Source: Thermomucor indicae-seudaticae (lineage: Eukaryota > Mucoromycota > Mucoromycetes > Mucorales > Lichtheimiaceae). Taken from it: a DNA stretch of 20,599 nucleotides. A program made the position numbers and the translations under genes. Below, in pieces: positions 9,324 to 18,605 of the stretch (position 1 is the first letter of the stretch; every line of letters starts with the position of its first letter). The notes below the pieces were generated by a model. The model made no database searches. It was not told the DNA's origin and worked only from the letters and a program-made list of their open reading frames with translations. The DNA is taken from positions 1 through 20,599 of the forward strand of contig JSYX01000615.1 in the NCBI GenBank assembly GCA_000787465.1, written 5' to 3'.

Positions 9324-12300
9324 ATGTACCAAAAGCGAGCCACCATTTACGTTCTGGACTGCAGAAAAGGCCTCGACGTTACTCTCCCTGGGCATGAAAA
9401 GACAGTATTTGAAGAGTTTCGTGATGTCCTTCTTAACATTCTGGAGCAAAAGGTGGAAAGAAAATGAAAACGCGCAATTCATGCCTTATGGGGCGCAGAG
9501 GCTCATTTGAATTGAACATTACGGCATAGGCTTTAGCAGGTCGCAAAACTGACCTGGTCGGTGTTATTCTATCAAGCACCAAAGGTATGTATTGAACCTT
9601 GCTAGAGAGACGGTACGCAAGAGAAACGTAAACCCTTCGGACCTAGGAACCAAGAATCGCATGAACGATGTCCAAGCCGATCACTACCAACACATCACTA
9701 ATCTCACTGGCGAGCAATTGAAAATGCCTGATATTAACCTGATTAAGACCGTTGCTAACGCACGAGCATCTGATAACAAAGCTTACGATGCAGACAGTAA
9801 GTCTTTTCTTTCTTTCTATATTGACCTCCGTAGAGCATATGTATCAACCAAACACGCCCCGCCCAAAGTCCTTGATGCGTATATCCTTGCTATCGATGCC
9901 ATATGCATTCATTGCCGCCGTCTAAGATTCGAGAAGCGTATTGTGGTCTTTACAGATGCGGAAGGCGCAGCAGACTGGAGTGACATCGATACCGTCAAGG
10001 GCCAGATAAAGAACGAGTCGATAAGCACAACAGTAGTGTGAGTGCACAAAAGAGATATGATATAGTCATCCATTCACTGAGTTAGCCATCCGCAAGTTGC
10101 TCAGGATTGGATGAGATGGAGATAAAGAAAGAAGAAGAAGAAGAAGACAAATCAAGGTCCTTGAAAGTGAGTGGACTAGCCCTACGACAAAAGGGAAGAG
10201 GAAATATCTTACTGTGTGTGTGTCTCTGTCTCACATTAGGCCTACAATATCCAACACTGGAAGCAACTTTTGGATACAGACGCAGGGGACAATATCATGA
10301 GCCTAGCGGACGCACTTGCAGAGAACACGGAATTTCATACCAAGCAAGTCAGACCAACACCAGCTTTTCGAGGATACTTGACCTTGGGTGATCCCACTCA
10401 AGACCTGGAAACATCCCTGTCCATCGATTTCCACATGTACGCCAAGACCTACCCACAACGTCCGCCAACCGGCAAGAAATGGTCAGCGCTATCTGAAGGG
10501 CCTCCTTCTTCTTCCGCCGGAACCAATGCTTCGCATGAGGTTATTATGGAAATGAAGTACAGAAAGAAGCCATCTGGTGGTACACGTACGGCTTCTGAAA
10601 ACAATAATAACAACAACGATAATACCGCGTCAACAAACACACAGGGAGGAGAAGAGAGCATGGATGTCCAGCAGGAACAGGCAGAGGGTGAAGAGATTGA
10701 ACCCGAGGCTCTTGAAAAGGCATTCATGTTTGGCAAATCGATCGTCACGATCAATAGCGAAATTGAAGCATACTTGCGTTTGCATACGGAGCCTGGCATG
10801 AAGATATTGGGGTTCCTTAGTAGGGACGCGGTAAGATATACTACCAATCATTTTGATCACCCAACCAACGTTGGGGTTACGAGCTTATATATATAGGTGC
10901 CCCGACATTATATGATATCCCAAGTCTATGTGCTTGTCGCTGGAAACCATCGTCCAAAGTTTTCTGGCCTGGCGTTATCTGCTTTAGCACGTGCGCTAAA
11001 CGAAAAGTATGCGGTGGCGTTGGTCCGTCATGTTTCACGCCAGGATGTGCCACCGAAGCTTGGAATATTAACACCATTCTTTGAACCTGATATTGACATG
11101 CTGTACTTTGTTCAGGTAAGAAAGAACAGCGCGTAGATGATCACATATAGAAACCGTGGGTTTACATGACGATGTGCTGAGGAATAGGTGCCATTCGCAG
11201 AAGATATTCGGCAGTTTACATTTAGTTCGCTTGACCAAGTTGTTACAAACTCGGGTAAAGTGATAAAGGAAAACCATCCGTTATTGCCGACCGATGAAAT
11301 GGTGGATGCCATGCAGAAATACGTGTGTGATACGGACTTGATGCACCTTAAACAGAGGTAATAATGACGGCTTGTCAGGAGTTCCTTCAAAGGTCACCAA
11401 ACATTTACTTGTATTTAGCGGCGGGTCTGAATATCTCAAGCCCGAGGACACATATAATCCTGTTATATGGCGATTTAACAAGGCAATTACTGCTCGGGCT
11501 ATCAACCCAGCAGCACCTATACCGGAGTTGCATCCAGCACTCAAAAGACAATTTGAGATGGTTCCAGAATTACAGGAAAAAGAAAAAGAGCATATTGAAC
11601 GTATGAAGACGCTGTTCAATGTGAAGAAGGGTAAGGCTAATGCAAACGTGTCACGATCGAAAATAGTCTTATTCAAGAACTATATGGCAGTACCTGCGCG
11701 AAAGAAAAAGAAGGGATACGGCGTTACAAGCGAGGCAGAAGCGGAACGTGCTTTGCCGCCGGTGGAGAATGTTTTGCAGAGTCAAGAGGAACGAGTTAAG
11801 ACAGAGACAAAAGACGATCAAGATACGTCTTATGAGGCCATGATGAAATCGCTCATGAGCCAGAATATCCGAGAGATATCCAGTGTGAATCCTGTCAACG
11901 ACTTTAAGGCCATGGTCAATAATAGAGAAGAAGACTTGGTTACGCAAGGTTTGATCAAATATCTTGACGATATGGGAGAGAGAGAAAAGAGCTGATCCTA
12001 TTTCTGTGTATAGCTGTGGAGCGAATGTGCAAGATGATAACACATCTGGTGACCACTTCATTTGGCGACCAGTATTATGGAAAAGCAATGGATTGTCTTA
12101 AAGTGCTTCGATCCACTGCGGCCAATGAGAACGAATCAGATACATTTAACAGTTATTTTCATCAGCTCAAAAAGGAGTGTAAACCTGGCGACCCATCTTC
12201 GCGACGACGCGACTTTTGGGAACTATTAAAGAAGGAGAAGTTGAGTCTGATAACTTCTGATGAAGCTGTTGATAGCAATGTCTCAAGAGAAGCAGCGGAT

Positions 12301-12517
12301 AAAGTATGCTATCTCATTCAGAGTGGAAGGAATAGACGTGCTGACGGTAGGTTTTTTCCTAGTTCTTGAATGAAACGGAGACAGAAGCAGAAGAGCCTGC
12401 CGTCAAACCAATGGATGAGGATCATGTTGATACCGAAGATTTGGTAAGCTTGTGTCTGTCTGCTCCTTTGTCTGTTAGCTAAGTGGAACTTTGTCGTAGC
12501 TGGCTATGATGGAATAA
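9324..12517 (+). CDS. KU80: Ku80 (XRCC5), DNA end-binding subunit of Ku
   Basis: Ku80 pairs with Ku70 to ring broken DNA ends and start non-homologous end joining; it also acts at telomeres. I splice 13 exons: 9324-9452, 9530-9584, 9647-9796, 9836-10037, 10097-10166, 10240-10830, 10897-11115, 11188-11357, 11419-11630, 11691-11948, 12014-12303, 12363-12443 and 12500-12517. The total is 2445 nt, 814 aa (human 732). An N-terminal vWA-like domain starts MYQKRATIYVLDCRKG and holds HYQHITNLTGEQLKMPDINL and FEKRIVVFTD. The Ku core includes LETSLSIDFHMYAKTYP, MKILGFLS, SQVYVLVAGN and YFVQVPFAEDIRQFTFSSL. The C-terminal arm has WRFNKAITARAIN. A Ku-PK-binding helical domain follows (DFWELLKKEKLSLIT), and the protein ends DTEDLLAMME. 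An Asn/Asp/Glu-rich insert lies in the core near 10590-10710. Two introns (9797-9835 and 11631-11690) are multiples of three without stops, so those spans could instead be coding. Confidence 0.93.
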
Positions 12518-12762
12518 TGTTTGAGTCACATAATAAGCATCGGCCTGTGAATAGTCTGTCCTTTTGGCATATCCAACGCTATATCGAGCATTTCTTGTAA
12601 AGAAACATCAAAATCAAATACATTCGTTCATGCATTGATTTCCCCAAAGTAAACCATAACGGGTTCTGGGATTGAAAATGAAATGTGGAAACTCGCTCCT
12701 GGGTGTGTGGCTTTTCTACCAGCACTTTTTACTGGACCATTTCAAGTAGATCTTCCTAAAAA
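12518..12762. promoter_or_regulatory. Intergenic region between Ku80 and UTP30-like gene
   Basis: About 245 nt between co-directional genes. The first part holds AATAAT and ATAATAAGC just after the Ku80 stop, which may act in 3' end formation. The second part must contain the promoter of the UTP30-like gene; no clear TATA box is present. Confidence 0.4.
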
Positions 12763-13918
12763 ATGAGCGAGGTACGAGTAATCGTGCTGTGATTTAAGAG
12801 AACAGCTAAGTTAATGCAGATAATGTAGAACGATAAGAAGCGCATGAAGCTGATTACATCACAGGTATATGTCGAAAGGGGGGAAAAGACGATCGTGCTT
12901 ATTGTCCTCTATCTAACGCGGTTGCAGGCAAAGAAAGCCGTCGCAGCTTTGAAAAAGTATTATGAAGAACGACCAAAAAATGACTTGCTTGGCAGCGAGG
13001 AACCGATGCTTCTTGAATTGACGACAAAGAAGATTAAACCCAAAGAAAAACAGACTCTAAAGCTGACAGCTTTGTGAGTGTACTAGCTAGAGTGCGAGTA
13101 CCTGTATTATTTGACTGACGAAAAATTATATGTAGGCCATTAAAACATTCTTGTGAATTGGATACCGTCGATATTTGCTTGATTGTCAAGGAGTTGGACG
13201 AAACCGCCAAACAGATCAAGAAACAGGTTTCACAAGTGCGCGAAGTGATAAAGTTTACGTCCTTGGAGCAGGAATACAAGACGTTCGAGGCCAAACGGAA
13301 GCTGGCGAAATCCTATGATTTATTTTTGGTTGATGACCGAGTGCTACCGTACATGAGTAAATTTATGGGCAAATCCTTTTTTGCTGCCGGAAAGTAAGTG
13401 TCGTCTTTGTTGCGTTTGCCTGTATATCTGTAGTTGACCGTCCAACTTACAGGATTCCGATTCCCGTTAAAATTACGAATCCATCAAAGTTTCAAGAGAA
13501 AGTCAACACTTGTCTGAAACGTGCTTATACAAAAGAAGTTAACTCAAGCAGCAGGTAAGAAAATCCTTCTATTACGCGAGAGAGAGAGAGAGAGAGCGTG
13601 TGTGTGTGTGTGTGTGTGAGGGCTCGCTAATTCAAGAGCTGCTTCTTCAGGAATATCAAGTTTGCTCATACTGGCATGACCGTAAAAGAGATAATGGAAA
13701 ACTTTGAGACCGTGCTACCGGCATTTGTCGAAACGATTCCTTTCTCATGGCGGAATGTTCAGGAGATAGCAATTAGACTGCCGGATACACCGTCTCTCCC
13801 GGTATATAACTCCTTGCCGGACGAATCGGACGATTTCCTTTTACCAGAGACAGGCAAGAAAGAGAAGAAGAGTGCATCTCCCGCCCCTGCTGCATCCGCG
13901 CCCGAAGTCTCTGCATAA
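12763..13918 (+). CDS. UTP30: Ribosomal L1 domain protein, UTP30-like
   Basis: Proteins of this group (yeast Utp30 and Cic1, human RSL1D1) carry a ribosomal-protein-L1 fold and bind pre-rRNA in nucleolar pre-ribosomes. I splice six exons: 12763-12771, 12829-12864, 12928-13073, 13136-13393, 13453-13554 and 13651-13918. Introns are 57-96 nt and the total is 819 nt, 272 aa, close to yeast Utp30 (274 aa) and far shorter than RSL1D1. Key stretches are AKKAVAALKKYY, ICLIVKELDETAKQIKKQ, SYDLFLVDDRVLPYMSKFMG then KSFFAAGK, IPIPVKI, SSSRNIKFAHTGMTVKEIMEN and IPFSWRNVQEIAIRLPDTPS. The C-terminus is a Lys/Ala/Pro tail. The first exon is only 9 nt (ATG AGC GAG), so the start is less certain; an in-frame ATG at 12844 is the alternative. 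Intron 5 contains a GA/GT microsatellite. The gene converges on the membrane-protein gene, with 172 bp between stops. Confidence 0.85.
13578..13618. repeat. (GA)n(GT)n microsatellite in UTP30-like intron 5
   Basis: About nine GA units (13578-13596) run into about ten GT units (13598-13618) inside the 96-nt intron 13555-13650. This is the longest intron in the gene, lengthened by the repeat. It is likely polymorphic between isolates. Confidence 0.9.
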
Positions 13919-13947
13919 TTCATTTATTTATTGACACGACCAACGCT

Positions 13948-13953
13948 AATAAA
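13948..13953 (+). terminator. Putative polyadenylation signal of UTP30-like gene
   Basis: AATAAA lies 30 nt after the TAA stop at 13916-13918. The same 172-bp gap carries minus-strand AATAAA copies (TTTATT at 13923-13932) usable by the convergent gene. Confidence 0.5.
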
Positions 13954-14090
13954 AAATCACATGCTTTCAGGTACCAAGCGATTCATGAACTCGTACATAG
14001 CATACTTTATATAGATCAACTCTCCAAGCAATTCATTTACTTTGCAAGCATCTTCTTTGAGGTTTACAAGAACAGATAGATACTTTTCTT

Positions 14091-16214
14091 TTATTTTGAA
14101 AGGTGTTTTGAAGAGTAGGATGCCGTTTGATTTTCATCGTAAGGAGGTCCAGGTTCATTCGACTGCTGCCGACTGAGCTGTTCCAATGAACGCAAGTCCA
14201 TAAAGTTCAGCGTGTCGTCAGCATACAAGGGATGGTGATTTCCCCAGTAATTCCTCTGAACAGGCGAGAACCGACTTAATTCGGTGTAATAACAATAACC
14301 TGGTGGCGGCTGACGCGAACATGCCGCAGGAGAAGACGGAGTCGGTGGTAGCCATGATTCAGCAAACGATGATCGCGCTACTACTGGATGATACTGTCGC
14401 TGCTGCGTAGACGAGCATGTCGGCCTGCTACTACTGCTCTCAGATGATACAGTTGTCGGAGAGCCGTTGTTGGCGAACCCGTGATAATAATAATAATAAT
14501 GATCATGCAAGACACCAGGGGGTCGTCGCGTCGGTTGTCCAAACAGTTCATAAGTGCTGTAAGTTGGAGGACTGCAGCTGCGATTTGAGTGCGGAGGCGA
14601 AGGAGCTGGTGAGCGCGACACAATGTCGATCTCAAAGCCCGTAGAAAAGGGAGAATACCAATTCTGCTGCTGCTCCTTGTTTGCTCCAGACTCGCTACGC
14701 TTTTGCTTGCTCTGGATAGGCGAGTTCTTGGGCTTGCCAGGGGTTATGGCACCCATAGATGCTTTTCGTTTGGCATTAGCTGGCAATGAATTATCATCGC
14801 TCTGTGTGTCCAGTTTTAGCTGCTGGTTGTCTTCAACGGATGTACCAGACGCGACTGGTGTTGTGGATGATGGATTGGACTGAAGCAGTTCATTTTTCGT
14901 ATCATTAGCCGGCTTCTCAGGCGTTGGCCGTCTTTGATTCATAGCAATTTGTGCATGACGGGTGTTCCTTTGCCGAGGTTCCGATTTTGGGGCTGGAATG
15001 ACGACGACATCGTTTTCAATAGTAGCGGCTGCTGTCGGCTTTGAAATCTTTGCTTCTTTCTTCTTCTTCTTGTTTCGCTTATTGTCGCTCCATGTCGAAG
15101 ACACGTTTTTCATATTCGCAGTATTCTTCTTCCCACTATTGTGATTCACTGAGGTTTCATGCTTCGAGAGGTTACTCCCCGCTGCAGCATGTTCTTGAGA
15201 TTCAATATCATTCGTGACTGACTCGTAAAACGACGCAGCAGTCGACGAGGATGACGATGCTGGTGACGGCCCTGACATACTGCTAGACAACGAAGCCGAT
15301 GCACTCGCAGAGTTGCAGGACGATCGTTGTTGTCGCAGTGGCAGAAATACTGAAGTCGATGATGCTGGCTTATGATCGGCTAGCGACGTATGATAACTGT
15401 CTTGGTTTTTTGGTATATACACATGCGATGTAGTATGCTGCAACTGCTCAGAACGAGAATGCAATTCGGATGAAAAAGCTGATGGTGAAGAACGAGCTGA
15501 TCTGGAAGAATCTTTTGTTGTTGGATGCAACGTAATGGAACCATTTCCATTTCGCGATAATAGCCAAGATGAATCCACAGAAGAAGGCGTTGACGACGCA
15601 GGAGAAGGAGGAGGCGAATACAGTTCTGATAATATAGAATCGATAATGGGCAATAGCCATCCAGTCGTCCGTCGCGGTTCTCGAGATTTCAGATGTGCTG
15701 TCCCTGGCATTCGACATTCGGCCACCTTTTCTAGACAACTGTCAAGTGCATGCCAGGTTCGAAGCTAAAAAGAACGATATACAAAAGAAACAGAGCAAAG
15801 CCTTATCAGAGTAAATGTATATAGCGGGATATCCCATTCTTCGTCACGTACTTTGTTGAATATGCGAAACGCATAGATAGAAAGACAGATTACAAAACAC
15901 AAGGACACGAACACGCCGAAGACTGAATGACCTGTCAGTCGTTTGTACAATGAATGAAAACACGTTAAGGGGAATGCACGATCGGCGGCGGCAGCTTGTG
16001 TCCTTGATGATGATGCTGTTGTTGCAGCTACTGCAAAATTTTCATATACATTGGTCGAAGAAGAATGACGTTGTAAAGACGACAGGATCCATCGATATAA
16101 ATTCCGAACTTGCGATGCAATGGCGACGCCCAAAAGAGCAAGAAGCGAAACTAGTATGAGTACGACCGGAAATAAAACAATGATCGAGGTGATGCGTAGC
16201 TCTCGAGAACGCAT
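14091..16214 (-). CDS. Unrecognised two-TM protein with Ser/Asn-rich tail
   Basis: I do not recognise this protein. Two exons (16214-15852 and 15764-14091) join in phase 0 across an 87-nt GTACGT...TTTTTAG intron to give 678 aa. Exon 1 (121 aa) starts MRSRELRITSIIVLFPVVLI and carries a hydrophobic segment at about residues 9-33. A second one lies at about 95-117 (VFGVFVSLCFVICLSIYAF), so it is likely a membrane protein with a short loop between. Exon 2 begins LRTWHALDSCLEKVAEC and contains RRTTGWLLPIIDSILSELY, which looks folded. After that come some 480 residues rich in Ser, Pro, Asn and Gln, with a Lys run (NKRNKKKKKEAK), a Tyr run from an ATA/TAA microsatellite near 14483-14500, and GRSP-type phosphorylatable motifs. 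The long tail is probably disordered and on one side of a membrane. The stop codon overlaps a minus-strand AATAAA (14095-14090). Confidence 0.7.
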
Positions 16215-16445
16215 GAAGCTGTAGCTACTGCTCGTTATGTGATTAGGGTTGCCAGTTTGAGATTCAAAACGAGAAAAGCTTTCGCGGATTCGAACTAAAA
16301 CTCATTTAAATTTTTTTCCTAGGCCGAAAAAAGAAAGCATCCTGTCATCAGGCTCTTTCTGCTTGTGTGCTAAAAGAGTAGCTTTACAGGTTTGCTCTTT
16401 AAAATTTGCAGTAATGTACAAAAGATTTTGCGCAGAGAAGACAAA

Positions 16446-16487
16446 ATAATTTACGCAAAAGAGAAGATAATTTACGTCAAAGAGAAA
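16446..16487. repeat. Two 21-nt tandem copies
   Basis: ATAATTTACG followed by CAAAAGAGAAG is directly repeated as ATAATTTACG followed by TCAAAGAGAAA. Eighteen of 21 positions are identical and there is no spacer. Confidence 0.8.
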
Positions 16488-16544
16488 TCAGAATATACGG
16501 TCAGTCCATTTGTCACTTTGCTTCAAACAATCATTTACACTTAC

Positions 16545-16680
16545 CCTGTACGCCCCGAAGGGCAGCCACTCGGGTCAACGCCAGGGCTCACTTTGCAGGA
16601 AGACCCAAAAGTCCCACCCATTCCGCCGCCGTTTAGGCCCGCGGTCGGCCCCACGCTCCCCTTAATGAAGAGGGGAAAAA
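16545..16680. other. GC-rich island of unknown nature
   Basis: This block is rich in CCC/GGG runs (CGCCCCGAAGGGCAG, GCCCGCGGTCGGCCCC, CTCCCC) and stands out from its AT-rich surroundings. It contains a small perfect hairpin (GCCC-CGAA-GGGC). A frame reading PVRPEGQPLGSTPG on the plus strand is open but has no ATG context. It could be a fragment of a mobile element or a structured RNA; nothing in it is decisive. Confidence 0.35.
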
Positions 16681-17489
16681 CCTAGGATTATCATTAGAAT
16701 TTTGCGTTAATAAATCATCAAACAGAAAGAATGTACCATCACGCGGCCTGGCAAAGAATACCCTTGCCGTTAGAAACAACCTTCATTGCATCCATAAGAG
16801 ACTTTCGTTGTCTGCCTTGCGAGTAGGATTATCACTGGTCAAAAAGTGTTGCGCGAAAGGGGAGCAAATATCTCGCTACTTGATGATAATCTTAATTGAC
16901 GGACTCCTGTCGATGATATGAACACCATGGACACATAACGTTTCGAAGAGTGTGTGACTTCAGGATGCTTGTAGTATTGAGAAGAAAAGTATGTAGAACA
17001 TTCACTGGACACCCTCTGTTTAAACGTCTACCTTGACCAAGACAGCTTACGTGGCATGGTTGTAGCAAACCCTTGCAAACAGCCAAATGAAAAATGGGAT
17101 CCGTGCAAGATGTTCGTCGCTAAAAGATCTTCTCATCAGAGCAAAACACACGGAAAAGCCCAGTAATTCCTTGAAGTATAGAAGGTCTGCCTGAGTGGGT
17201 GAAGCAGTTGTCGCTGTTTCTCCATCATGTGAAAACTTCAGGCACTACTTGCTACAGTGATAAGTATCCTGAAAACGCAAAGGTCAGAGTAGGTGCGTTC
17301 GTGAAGTTGCATATCGATCCTAGCTAAACATGTGGATCGCCTTTCCCAATGTATTTTGCCAACATATCTGGACATTTATTAACTTGTGCTTTAAGAAGCC
17401 CGATGTATAAGTTCACTAGTGTGGACTCCTTTTCTGCATAGTCTTTTGGAAAAGCCACAACTGAACACATTCATCGCCGTCCCTTTTTC

Positions 17490-18605
17490 ATGAGCACCGA
17501 CACTTGGTTCGAACAAGCCTACAGGTTCATGAACAATTGTCATATTCCCCTCAGCAACGACCAAAAGCTTAAAGTGATTATGGGAACCCCTCATGCTATG
17601 CCAAGTCATGGAACGCTCATGCTTCTCCATGTGTTGTATTGCAGCTTTATGGACTCTACAAGCAAGCAACCGTTGGTGACTGCAACACGTCTAAACCAAG
17701 TCTTTTCGAATTTGTCGGCCGTGCCAAGTGGGACGCCTGGAATAATCTCAAAGGCTTATCCACTACTTCAGCTAAAGAAGCGTATGTTGACTATGTGGAA
17801 ACTTTGCAAGTAGGCTGGTGCCGCAAAGGCGAATATGAGGTGTCGCCTAGTAAAAACGCTGAGGAGGTGAAGCAGTGGTAGTAGCCAGGAATTTCCGGGA
17901 GTTTACTGAAAGGGAAATATGACATCAGGTATCACGTCGTATGGGGAACGTTGTTAGTTCACTGGCTCATGACGGCGAAGAAGAAGAGTGAGTATTATGG
18001 AGGCAATATGAAAAGAGAAGAAAAACGTTACTCATGATAACTGCTACAGAGACGATGAGGATGATTTATTTGGATATGCTCGAAGAAACGATCTAGAAAA
18101 GGCCAAAGTATTATTGTCTGAAGATCCACAGTTAGTGAATAGCAAAGATGCCGATGTACGGGGTGTTGAAGATTCGATAAGCGTGACCCGAGCAATCACT
18201 TAAAGCTATCTTTATTAGGGTTTGTCGGCCCTTCACTATGCCGCAGACAGAGGTCATACGGATATGGCCATATTACTGCTTGGGCATGGTGCAGATGTCA
18301 ACCTTGAGGTAAAAACACTGGATGTTCCTTTTATTCTGTTTTCCCGTCAATGACTGAGTATATATTTTCGAAAGACCAATGAGCAGGAAACTCCACTGCA
18401 TTATGGTAAGTTACTATTATTATTCGCTTGCATAGCACGCACGCTCGCTAACTATATTACGATAGCATGTATTTCCGAGCAGCGAGAAGTGGCGCAGCTT
18501 CTCATTGACCATGGATGCGACTTGTCTATAAAAAATAATGATGATCAAACAGCATTACAGCTTGCCGATGATTCTTTTGTTTCGACCCTCCGTATTAAAG
18601 AATAG
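17490..18605 (+). CDS. ACBD6: ACBD6-like acyl-CoA-binding ankyrin-repeat protein
   Basis: ACBD6-type proteins bind long-chain acyl-CoA through an N-terminal ACBP domain and carry C-terminal ankyrin repeats; human ACBD6 supports N-myristoyltransferase. I splice seven exons: 17490-17573, 17645-17866, 17929-17987, 18050-18155, 18219-18308, 18375-18405 and 18466-18605. The total is 732 nt, 243 aa (human 282). The ACBP part holds DQKLKLYGLYKQATVGDCN, KPSLFEF, KWDAWNNLKG and AYVDYVETLQ. A linker MGNVVSSLAHDGEEEE corresponds to the human GGPVISSLYHEE region. An acidic DDEDDLFGYARRND leads into ankyrin units SALHYAADRGHTDMAILLL then GHGADVN, and TPLHYACISEQREVAQLLI then DHGCDLS. The fusion needs intron 2 (17867-17928, GTGAAG donor) removed; if it is kept, ACBP stops at 17881 and an ankyrin ORF starts at 17941. 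The domain order and linker match favour the fused protein. Confidence 0.85.

Larger units (their letters stand above)
16215..17489. other. Long intergenic region with GC-rich block, no supported gene
   Basis: About 1.27 kb lie between the divergent membrane-protein and ACBD6-like genes and should contain both promoters. It includes a 21-nt tandem repeat (16446-16487) and a sharply GC-rich block (about 16545-16680) in otherwise AT-rich DNA. Short frames on both strands, for example 16892-17086 minus, have no recognisable family features. I found no tRNA or clear TATA box. Confidence 0.55.

Noticed and set aside
9191..9397. ORF starting at 9191 as an upstream part of Ku80
   Set aside because: Its frame is not the one carrying the family motif. 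The ATG at 9324 begins directly with the conserved vWA strand.
10449..10847. 132-codon minus-strand ORF opposite Ku80 exon 6
   Set aside because: It is a shadow of the Ku80 core exon, whose plus frame aligns with the family on both sides.
16392..16685. 97-codon plus-strand ORF across the GC-rich block
   Set aside because: It has no ATG start, crosses a sharp composition change and a tandem repeat, and shows no family features.
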